Assembly (NCBI GenBank): GCA_902609285.1 | Contig: CACLRL010000011.1 | Location: 1 to 33,364 of the forward strand | DNA from: an uncultured Candidatus Actinomarina sp. | GTDB taxonomy: Bacteria > Actinomycetota > Acidimicrobiia > Actinomarinales > Actinomarinaceae | Reading direction: 5' to 3' | Length of the DNA: 33,364 nt | In this document: piece after piece, positions 18,391-26,136 of the stretch | How positions within the stretch are numbered: the stretch's first letter is position 1 | How the letters are laid out: each line of letters opens with the position of its first letter | Position numbers and translations under genes: made by a program | Notes under the pieces: model-generated | What the model was told of the DNA's origin: nothing | What the model saw: the letters and a program-made list of their open reading frames with translations, nothing else | Database searches by the model: none

Positions 18391-19286
18391 ATAACCAAGT
18401 TCAAAAATGGTATGACAAACCAATTTCAAAAATTATTCTTGTCTCTATTTCCTTGACTTGGGTTTTGCCATACTTTGGATTTGTTCTCAGTTCTTTTAGA
18501 CCTGGTGACTCTATTAAAAGAGTGTCATGGTGGAGCTCGATTGCTACAGGTGATTTTATAAGGGAATTTACATTTGATAATTATTCTGAAATACTTTTTG
18601 CAGAAAATTTAAGTAGATCTTTTTTTAATTCATTTGCAGTTACGATTCCTTCGACAATAATACCTATTACTATTGCTGCATTTGCAGCATACGCTTTTGC
18701 ATTCATAGACTTTAAAGGAAAAGATATAGCTTTTTTGTTTGTGGTTGCAATGATGATAGTACCTCTACAAATGTCTTTGATACCGTTAATTAAACTCTTC
18801 AGTAAGGGGGCCGTCTTATTTGGAGTAACAGTGATTCCAGAACTAAGTATTAATGGAACGTTCGTGGCAGTCTGGTTTGCTCATACTGGATTTGGTTTAC
18901 CGTTAGCGACATTTTTATTAAGGGATTTTATGATGGGTTTACCTAAAAGTGTCATTGAGTCTGCGAAGATTGATGGAGCTTCACACTTAACAACATTCTT
19001 CAAACTAGCATTACCGTTATCGGTTGCTGGTATTGCAGCATTTGCTACGTTTCAATTTTTATGGGTCTACAATGATTTTCTCGTTGCGAATGTATTTTTA
19101 GGAATTAGACCTCAGAATCTTGTTGTAACATCTCATGTAGCTCAGCTGACAGTTGGAAATTATGGAGAAGCTTGGCATTTAAGAACATCAGGAGCGGTGA
19201 TTTCGATGATAGTTCCCTTAATAGTATTCTTCAGTCTTCAACGATTTTTTATTAGAGGTCTTATTGGAGGAGCAGTAAAGGGTTGA
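18387..19286 (+). CDS. Sugar ABC transporter permease (AglG/MalG-type, CUT1)
   Basis: ESAKIDGASHLTTFFKLALPLSVAG EAA motif, with start overlapping the previous stop. Confidence 0.93.
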   Translation: MNNQVQKWYDKPISKIILVSISLTWVLPYFGFVLSSFRPGDSIKRVSWWSSIATGDFIREFTFDNYSEILFAENLSRSFFNSFAVTIPSTIIPITIAAFAAYAFAFIDFKGKDIAFLFVVAMMIVPLQMSLIPLIKLFSKGAVLFGVTVIPELSINGTFVAVWFAHTGFGLPLATFLLRDFMMGLPKSVIESAKIDGASHLTTFFKLALPLSVAGIAAFATFQFLWVYNDFLVANVFLGIRPQNLVVTSHVAQLTVGNYGEAWHLRTSGAVISMIVPLIVFFSLQRFFIRGLIGGAVKG

Positions 19287-19873
19287 GACCCATACAAATT
19301 TCTCTGCTCATTTTGGTTTTTTCGTTTTGTTCAGTTCTCCAAACATACAACTATGAAATAAATGTCGATGATGAAAATATAAATCATAATGGGAAATTAA
19401 TAATCGATATTATTGATAGTCAATTATTCGATGATTCATTAGAGCTGAATTTTCAATTTTATCCCAACTCGCAAACTTTACCTGAATTTTACGTCTTGAC
19501 TTTTGATATGAAATTTAGAGAAGACTATGAAAGTGATTTTGATGGTGTTTGTGTCGGCCCAACATGGGAAGAAACTAAACCTGGGGAATTAACAGTTATT
19601 TTGAATAAAGAAGATAATTTTAAATCAAAAGTAACCGCAAATTTTGATCCAAATTCATTAGAGGATAGATGTGAGAAATACATTTATTATTTGAGATATT
19701 TTCAAGCAAATATTAATTTTGAACAAAAAATATTTTTTGGAGTGGCTACTGATTATGCAGAACTCTATCCTGATGCACCAAACTATTGGTTAGTAAATAA
19801 AAATAATGAAATTGAAAAAATTGGTACTAGTAACATAAAGAAATACAGCATATATTTTGAATTGAGTAAATAA
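19283..19873 (+). CDS. Orphan secreted/membrane-anchored protein of unknown function in the sugar operon
   Basis: 196 aa ORF with N-terminal hydrophobic segment (ISLLILVFSFCSVL), starting inside the upstream permease stop and ending just before the ROK kinase gene. No family recognised. Confidence 0.65.
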   Translation: MRPIQISLLILVFSFCSVLQTYNYEINVDDENINHNGKLIIDIIDSQLFDDSLELNFQFYPNSQTLPEFYVLTFDMKFREDYESDFDGVCVGPTWEETKPGELTVILNKEDNFKSKVTANFDPNSLEDRCEKYIYYLRYFQANINFEQKIFFGVATDYAELYPDAPNYWLVNKNNEIEKIGTSNIKKYSIYFELSK

Positions 19874-19874
19874 C

Positions 19875-20768
19875 ATGAAAATTGGTATTGACTGGGGCGG
19901 TACAAAAATTGAAGCTATTGCAATTGATCCAATAAATGGTGAAGAATTAAAAAGAATACGTATAGATGCCCCAAAAAATAACTATGATGAAATAATTTCT
20001 GAAGTTGTCCGATTAATCAATGAAATTTCAGGTAGTGAAACTAATTTTACGGTTGGAATTGGTATGCCTGGATCCATAAATCCTCAAACAAATCTTGTAC
20101 AGGTATCAAATACACAAGCATTAGAAAATAAATCAGTAAAAGCAGACTTGGAAACTCAGCTTGGATATGAGATAAAAATTGCAAACGATGCCGATTGTTT
20201 AGCCCTATCAGAAGCGATTGATGGTGCTGGTGAAAAATATAGAAGTGTGTTTGCTGTCATACTCGGTACTGGTGTTGGAGCAGGCTTTTCGTTAAATAAG
20301 AAAATAGTTATTGGACCAAATAGACTGACTGGAGAGTGGGGACAAAATCCAATTCCTGGACCAATGGATGATTATGAAAAGAGTGTAAAACGACATTGTG
20401 GAAGAGTTGGTGCCATTGAGGTATTTATTTCAGGTCCAGGCTTAGAAAATCATTATCACTTTGTTACAAATTTAAAAAAAAGCTCAAGAGAAATTGTATC
20501 TTTATTTAAAGAGGAAGATTCCAATGCTGAAAAAGTAATGGATACTTACTTTGAAAGAATCGCAAGATCATTTAGTACTTTTGTAAATATATTGGATCCT
20601 GATGTCATTGTTTGTGGAGGGGGAATGTCTGAAGTAGATGATATTTATGAAGAAATACCAAAAAGAATAATTCCCTATATAGCGTCAAATTATTTTCTAA
20701 CACCAATCGTCAAAGCAAAACATGGCTCTTCAAGTGGAGTAAGAGGAGCTGCACATTTATGGAACTAA
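19875..20768 (+). CDS. ROK family sugar kinase (glucokinase/fructokinase-like)
   Basis: GIDWGGTKIEAIAID, NDADCLALSEA, GTGVGAGF, TGEWGQNPIP, CGRVGAIEVFISGPGL, VIVCGGGMS. Confidence 0.92.
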   Translation: MKIGIDWGGTKIEAIAIDPINGEELKRIRIDAPKNNYDEIISEVVRLINEISGSETNFTVGIGMPGSINPQTNLVQVSNTQALENKSVKADLETQLGYEIKIANDADCLALSEAIDGAGEKYRSVFAVILGTGVGAGFSLNKKIVIGPNRLTGEWGQNPIPGPMDDYEKSVKRHCGRVGAIEVFISGPGLENHYHFVTNLKKSSREIVSLFKEEDSNAEKVMDTYFERIARSFSTFVNILDPDVIVCGGGMSEVDDIYEEIPKRIIPYIASNYFLTPIVKAKHGSSSGVRGAAHLWN

Positions 20769-22024
20769 ATAAATATTTAATTTTTATTATTTTTATTTTG
20801 GTTACAGTAATATTTTCAATTTTTGGATACAGTCCTGAAGAAGTCGTTATTGCTGGTCCATATTTTCCACAGATTGAATATTTTGAAAATGAATTAGATT
20901 TAATTTCAGCAGATTTAAATATAAAAATAAAATATGTTCCATATTCTGACATCGAAACAGAAATAATCGAGGGTAATAACTCTGATAATTTTGATCTTGC
21001 AATTATTCCAAATCCGCAGGGTGTAGTAAATCTTGGAGAACGAGGTTATCTTTATCCAATATCAATTGCACTTGAAAAAGAAATAATAGAGAATAATTAT
21101 TCAAGACATCTACAAGAAATAACAACATCTGATGTAGATGGTGAGACGTATGGTGTCTTATTTAGGCTTATACCAAACTCGCTAATTTGGTATGATGTAG
21201 AAAAATATAATCAATTAGGATCACCAAAATTTGAAAGTTTTCATGAGATGGTCTTATTTACTGAAGCAAACGTATATGAAGATAGCCCCTTATGGTGTTT
21301 GGATATCGAAAGTGGGGCTTCCACTGGCTGGATAGCAACCAATTGGTTAGAGGACATTATCTTACATGAACAAGGTCCCACTGTATATGATGAATGGTTT
21401 CAACAAAAAATTTCTCCACAGAATGACGAGATAAAACAATCAATTTCAAATATTGGTGAATTAATTTTTATTAAAGATGCAATCTATGGAGGAAATGAAA
21501 GAATAATAAACAAAGAGTTCAGAAATAATTTTCGGAATTTGGTTGATAGCAATAATAAATGTGTTTTCAGCTGGTCAGGACATTTTGCAGGTATGTATTT
21601 CCCTGATGATAAAAACTATGGTTCTGATTATGATTTTTTTAAATTTCCATCTGCAGAAAATAAAAATGCAATGGTCGGCATCGGAGATTCATTAGTAATC
21701 CTAAGTTCAAAAAGAGATTCAATTAATGTTTTTAATTCATTAACTAGCAATTCTTTTGGGCAAGATTGGATTTCACAACAAGACGGAATGTTTATTTCTG
21801 CAAATAAAAATTCAAACATCAATAAAATTAACAGTCCAATGCTTTTAAAGGAAACGTTAATTGTAAGGGATGCATTAAATGAAGATTTATTCAGATATGA
21901 TGCATCTGAACTTATGGAAAGACGAATTGGCGCTGATTATTTGTTACTTGCTTTAAGAGAATACATTTCTTATGGAAACCTCTATATTAACTTGATTACC
22001 CAAGAACTAGATAGCCAGTATTAA
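20759..22024 (+). CDS. Second, divergent solute-binding protein paralogous to the 15730–17049 SBP, with membrane-anchor/signal N-terminus and no lipobox Cys
   Basis: Shared segments, e.g. ASTGWIATNWLEDIILHEQGPTVYDEWF vs GATGWLATDWMEDVMLRTGGGTATYDQWV, and LFRYDASELMERRIGADYL vs AFRFDASDLMPVEIGQGAF. N-terminus MELNKYLIFIIFILVTVIFSIFGYSPEE. Confidence 0.85.
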   Translation: MELNKYLIFIIFILVTVIFSIFGYSPEEVVIAGPYFPQIEYFENELDLISADLNIKIKYVPYSDIETEIIEGNNSDNFDLAIIPNPQGVVNLGERGYLYPISIALEKEIIENNYSRHLQEITTSDVDGETYGVLFRLIPNSLIWYDVEKYNQLGSPKFESFHEMVLFTEANVYEDSPLWCLDIESGASTGWIATNWLEDIILHEQGPTVYDEWFQQKISPQNDEIKQSISNIGELIFIKDAIYGGNERIINKEFRNNFRNLVDSNNKCVFSWSGHFAGMYFPDDKNYGSDYDFFKFPSAENKNAMVGIGDSLVILSSKRDSINVFNSLTSNSFGQDWISQQDGMFISANKNSNINKINSPMLLKETLIVRDALNEDLFRYDASELMERRIGADYLLLALREYISYGNLYINLITQELDSQY

Positions 22025-22029
22025 TATTC

Positions 22030-23205
22030 TTAGATTACATCTCCTGATTCAGGATCAAAAAAATGAAGCTTTGAAGGATTGATCCTAAGTACAATTTCCT
22101 CACCCTCAGCAACAGTAGAGTTTGGATTTATCCTAGCTATAAATTTTGTATTATCTCCAAGAACAGTGATATCTTCACCTTCATCAGCTAATATTTCTTC
22201 AATAGCTTCAGTTTGAACAGGTTTTATGTCTTTATAAAAGTGTACATAAGAGTCTGATCCAAGTTGCTCTAGTAGAGATACTTTCACTTTTATACTCTCT
22301 GAATAGTCGGCTTCATTTGCAAAATATCCATCTTCAAAAGCTTCAGGCCTAATTCCAAGGATTATGTCTTTATTTTCGAATGATTTCAGTTTTTCTTTTT
22401 TTTCATCTTTATATGTAATTTGATTGTCTCCAAAAGTTAATTCAAGTACATCGTCTTTTGATTTAATTTTTGCATATACAAAATTCATTGACGGACTTCC
22501 AATAAATCCAGCTACAAATATATTTTTTGGATTTGAATAAATTTCTCGAGGTGTGTCTATTTGTTGCAATTCACCCTTTCGAATTACGGCAACTCTATCA
22601 CCCATTGTCATTGCTTCAACTTGATCATGGGTAACATATAAGGTTGTTGTTTGTAGTTGAGTGTGGAGTTGTCCTAGCTCAGCTCTCATTTGAACTCTTA
22701 ATTTTGCGTCTAAATTAGAGAGAGGCTCGTCCATTAAGAATGCCTGGGGGTTTCTTACAATTGCTCTTCCCATTGCTACTCTTTGTCTTTGGCCACCAGA
22801 TAAAGCTTTTGGCTTCCTTTCTAAAAGTTCACTTATTTCTAAAGTTTTTGCAGCATCTTTAACTTTTTGTTCAATTTCATCCTTTGGCAATTTTCTAAGT
22901 TTTAGAGAAAAAGCCATATTGTCATAAACTGACATATGAGGATATAATGCATAATTCTGAAATACCATTGCAATATCACGATCTTTTGGCGCAACTTCAT
23001 TTACAGTTTTGTCACCAATGGCAATTTCCCCTTCAGTTATATCTTCTAAGCCAGCAACCATCCTCAATAAAGTAGTTTTTCCACAACCTGAGGGACCTAC
23101 AAGAACTACAAATTCACCGTCATTAATAGTTATACTTACATCTTCTAAAGCTCTAGTGCCATTCGGGTATATTTTCCCAGCTGATACGATATCAATTGCT
23201 CCCAT
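22030..23205 (-). CDS. Sugar ABC transporter ATP-binding protein (MsmK/UgpC/MalK type)
   Basis: GPSGCGKTTLLRMVAGLE, LSGGQRQRVAMGRAIVRNPQAFLMDEPLSNLDAKLR, and C-terminal TOBE-like region. Confidence 0.95.
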   Translation of the reverse strand: MGAIDIVSAGKIYPNGTRALEDVSITINDGEFVVLVGPSGCGKTTLLRMVAGLEDITEGEIAIGDKTVNEVAPKDRDIAMVFQNYALYPHMSVYDNMAFSLKLRKLPKDEIEQKVKDAAKTLEISELLERKPKALSGGQRQRVAMGRAIVRNPQAFLMDEPLSNLDAKLRVQMRAELGQLHTQLQTTTLYVTHDQVEAMTMGDRVAVIRKGELQQIDTPREIYSNPKNIFVAGFIGSPSMNFVYAKIKSKDDVLELTFGDNQITYKDEKKEKLKSFENKDIILGIRPEAFEDGYFANEADYSESIKVKVSLLEQLGSDSYVHFYKDIKPVQTEAIEEILADEGEDITVLGDNTKFIARINPNSTVAEGEEIVLRINPSKLHFFDPESGDVI

Positions 23206-23256
23206 ATAGGGGTAATTTTAACCATATATTTTTTAATTTAAAAATGAATTCAATCT

Positions 23257-23262
23257 TATAAT
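23257..23262 (+). promoter_or_regulatory. -10 box (TATAAT) of a probably leaderless photolyase transcript
   Basis: TATAAT lies 6 nt upstream of the ATG at 23269, with no Shine-Dalgarno sequence between. Confidence 0.55.
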
Positions 23263-23268
23263 ATTTCT

Positions 23269-24744
23269 ATGCTTAAAGTTCCAATAAATAGAATTTCTAC
23301 TATAAATGATGAGCAACCAAATATGGATGCCCCCTATGTTTTATATTGGATGATTGCCTTTAGAAGAGTAAATTATAATTTCTCACTTCAACGTGCAATA
23401 GAATGGGCTAATAAATTATCAAAACCTCTTCTTATTTTTGAACCAATCACTATTGATTATCCTATGGCAAGTATCAGATTACATAAATTTGAAATTGAGG
23501 GCATAAAAGATATTCAGAAAAAAATTAAAAATTCCAAAGCTTTTTATTTTCCATACGTTGAAGAATCTAAAGGCGTTAGTGATAAACTATTATTTCATTT
23601 AGCTAAGGATGCTGCTGTTGTAGTCACAGATGATTATCCAACTTATTTTGTTCCCCAGATGACTGCAGAAGCAAAAGGCAATATAAATACGACATATGAA
23701 CTAGTAGATTCAAATGGAATACTACCGATCAGGATTGCAGAAAAAGAATACGTCAGAGCTCATGATTTTAGAAGGTTCATGCACAAAAATATTGAAGACT
23801 TTCTTGTTGAATTTCCTTTAGAAAGTCCATTGGACTATTTAAACATCAGATTTGATCAGAAACTTTTAAAATCAGTGATTGGAAAATATAACTTAGTAGA
23901 TTTTAATGAAATAAATATTAATAAATTTTTAGAAAATTTAAATGTCGATAAATCTGTTGAAGTAAGTGACATAGTTGGTGGTTATGATGCTGCAAAATCG
24001 AGACTAGATTATTTTACGAAAAATGGCTTTAACGATTATGCAAAAAGAAGAAGTCATCCATCAGAGGATGCTAGTAGTCAGTTATCGCCATATTTTCATT
24101 TTGGACACATTTCAACTTTTGAAGTATTTGAAAAAATAATTAGCAATGAATCATGGTCGGTAGAAAATATTGATCCTAATTTTGTTGGTAGAAGAGAGGG
24201 TTGGTGGGGTGGCTCATCAAATCTTGAAAGTTTCTTTGATGAATTAATTACCTGGCGAGAACTTGGATATCATACATGTGTTAAAAGAGCTAATTATGAT
24301 CAATATCAGTCTCTTCCTGAATGGGCAATAAAAACATTAGATGAACATACGAATGATGAGAGAGAACACATTTATGATTTAGCGGAACTTACAAATGGAG
24401 AAACTCATGATGAGATCTGGAATGCTGCACAAAATCAACTCAGAATTGAAGGAAGGATTCATAATTATTTGAGAATGTTATGGGGAAAAAAAATTCTTGA
24501 ATGGACTCCAAATCCTCAGATCGCCCTTTCTTATTTAATAGATCTTAATGATCGTTTTGCTCTTGATGGAAGAGACCCAAATTCTTATTCTGGTGTTTTT
24601 TGGATTCTAGGAAGATATGACAGAGCTTGGGGCCCAGAAAGGCCAATATATGGAAAAATTCGCTATATGACATCAAAATCAACAGCCACTAAATTTAATC
24701 TAAAACCTTATTTAGAAAAATGGAATCAAGAAGTAAAAGCATAG
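23269..24744 (+). CDS. Deoxyribodipyrimidine photolyase/cryptochrome family protein, class II CPD photolyase-like
   Basis: VLYWMIAFRRVNYNFSLQRAIEWANKL N-terminus, LSPYFHFGHIS, FFDELITWRELGYHTC, LRMLWGKKILEWT, LNDRFALDGRDPNSYSG, GPERPIYGKIRYM. Confidence 0.9.
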   Translation: MLKVPINRISTINDEQPNMDAPYVLYWMIAFRRVNYNFSLQRAIEWANKLSKPLLIFEPITIDYPMASIRLHKFEIEGIKDIQKKIKNSKAFYFPYVEESKGVSDKLLFHLAKDAAVVVTDDYPTYFVPQMTAEAKGNINTTYELVDSNGILPIRIAEKEYVRAHDFRRFMHKNIEDFLVEFPLESPLDYLNIRFDQKLLKSVIGKYNLVDFNEININKFLENLNVDKSVEVSDIVGGYDAAKSRLDYFTKNGFNDYAKRRSHPSEDASSQLSPYFHFGHISTFEVFEKIISNESWSVENIDPNFVGRREGWWGGSSNLESFFDELITWRELGYHTCVKRANYDQYQSLPEWAIKTLDEHTNDEREHIYDLAELTNGETHDEIWNAAQNQLRIEGRIHNYLRMLWGKKILEWTPNPQIALSYLIDLNDRFALDGRDPNSYSGVFWILGRYDRAWGPERPIYGKIRYMTSKSTATKFNLKPYLEKWNQEVKA

Positions 24745-24826
24745 CTACTATTGTTTACGAATAAAGTTACAAAAATAATCTAAAAAATTTTTTTAAATTT
24801 CAAATTATTGCACAAGGGTGGTACAT

Positions 24827-24865
24827 TTGTCTTGTGAACGTTTCACAATATATAAAAAAAAGGAG
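24827..24865 (+). promoter_or_regulatory. Putative rhodopsin promoter, palindromic operator and RBS
   Basis: Perfect 7-bp inverted repeat TTGTGAA-CGT-TTCACAA (24832–24848), flanked by TTGTCT (24827–24832) and TATATA (24849–24854, 16-bp spacing). aggag RBS at 24861–24865. Confidence 0.55.
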
Positions 24866-24874
24866 TACTTCTAA

Positions 24875-25537
24875 ATGGAAGAACTAACATATCGTCTCTT
24901 TATGGTGGCAACAGTAGGAATGCTTGCAGGAACAGTATTTTTACTTGCTTCATCAAGAGAGGTAAAACCAGAACACAGACGTGGTGTATACATTTCTGCA
25001 CTTGTCTGTGGTATTGCATGGTATCACTATCAAAAGATGGGTGCATCTTGGGAGAGTGGAGCATACGATACAGGGTTAAGATACGTTGACTGGGTCTTAA
25101 CTGTTCCTTTGATGTTTGTAGAGGTCCTAGCCGTTACAAGAAAAGGTGCCGCATATAATGAGGCAGTTCGTAACTGGGGAATTGTAGCAACAGTAATGAT
25201 TGGTGCAGGATACTACGGAGAAACATCAGCAGCAGGAAGCAACGAATATTGGACAGGATTTGTAATTGCTATGGCAGCTTACATCTGGCTAATGAGAAAT
25301 CTTCAAGCTGAAGGAGAAGGTCTTAAGGGTGATCAAGCAGTAGCTTTTGAAAACATTAAGAACTTAATCCTTGTAGGTTGGATTATTTATCCATTAGGAT
25401 ATATTGCACCTGTAGTTGGAGACTTCGATGCTATTCGTGAAGTTCTATACACAATTGCTGACATAATTAACAAAGTCGGTCTTGGTGTATTAGTACTACA
25501 AATGGCTCGAGTTCAGTCAGGAGAAAAAGTTTCGTAA
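24875..25537 (+). CDS. Type-1 microbial rhodopsin, proton-pumping (proteorhodopsin-like; marine actinobacterial clade type)
   Basis: RYVDWVLTVPLMFVE (D72, T76, E83 = DTE pump motif; M80 at the tuning position), IADIINK (D196, Schiff-base K200), GWIIYPLGY. Seven-TM size. Confidence 0.97.
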   Translation: MEELTYRLFMVATVGMLAGTVFLLASSREVKPEHRRGVYISALVCGIAWYHYQKMGASWESGAYDTGLRYVDWVLTVPLMFVEVLAVTRKGAAYNEAVRNWGIVATVMIGAGYYGETSAAGSNEYWTGFVIAMAAYIWLMRNLQAEGEGLKGDQAVAFENIKNLILVGWIIYPLGYIAPVVGDFDAIREVLYTIADIINKVGLGVLVLQMARVQSGEKVS

Positions 25538-25556
25538 CTTTTTCGAATAAAATTTT

Positions 25557-25590
25557 AATGATAGGCGACGAATGTCGCCTATCATTTTTT
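25557..25590 (+). terminator. Rho-independent terminator downstream of rhodopsin
   Basis: AATGATAGGCGAC-gaat-GTCGCCTATCATT followed by a T run: 13-bp stem, 4-nt loop. Confidence 0.93.
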
Positions 25591-25608
25591 GTAGGGTAAA
25601 ATTTTTAT

Positions 25609-26136
25609 ATGGATTTAATGAATCTAACAATTCTACTAAACACTTTTTTTGGATTTCTTACGTTTGTTGCCTGGGTATCATGTGCAGCAATAATTTATCT
25701 TTATTTTTCTAAAAAAACTTTTAAAAAAATTGTTACTGACCAGTTTCTATACTTTGCAATTTCTGTTGCTATCTTTTCTTCAATTGGAAGCATCGTTTAT
25801 TCAGAAATAGTGGGTTTTATTCCATGTAGATTTTGTTGGTATCAGAGATACTTAATGTATCCAGTTGCAATTGCACTGCTCATATCATTGGTGAAGCGAC
25901 CATTTTTTAGAGTTGGATATATAAGTATACTTGGTGTATTTGTTAGCATTTATCACATTTTTTTACAGAACGGTGGGGGAGGCGGTGGAACCTGTGCTGT
26001 TGATGTTCCCTGTGATTTAAAATATGTAGATATTTTTGGATTTATAAGTATTCCTGTAATGGCCGGAACAGGATTTTTAACGATATTTGTATCTTTGCTG
26101 TACTATGATTTTGCAAGAGAGGAATTAGTTGAGTAA
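25609..26136 (+). CDS. DsbB/BdbC-like disulfide bond formation membrane protein
   Basis: FIPCRFCWYQRYLMYPVAIAL (CxxC in a DsbB-like context), periplasmic-loop CAVDVPC, DIFGFISIPVMAGTGF. Confidence 0.88.
   Translation: MDLMNLTILLNTFFGFLTFVAWVSCAAIIYLYFSKKTFKKIVTDQFLYFAISVAIFSSIGSIVYSEIVGFIPCRFCWYQRYLMYPVAIALLISLVKRPFFRVGYISILGVFVSIYHIFLQNGGGGGGTCAVDVPCDLKYVDIFGFISIPVMAGTGFLTIFVSLLYYDFAREELVE

Noticed and set aside
24832-24848. Reading the rhodopsin palindrome as a standard CRP site
   Set aside because: The TGTGA/TCACA half-sites are separated by 5 nt, not the 6 nt of CRP/GlxR sites. The LacI-type reading is favoured, though neither is proven.
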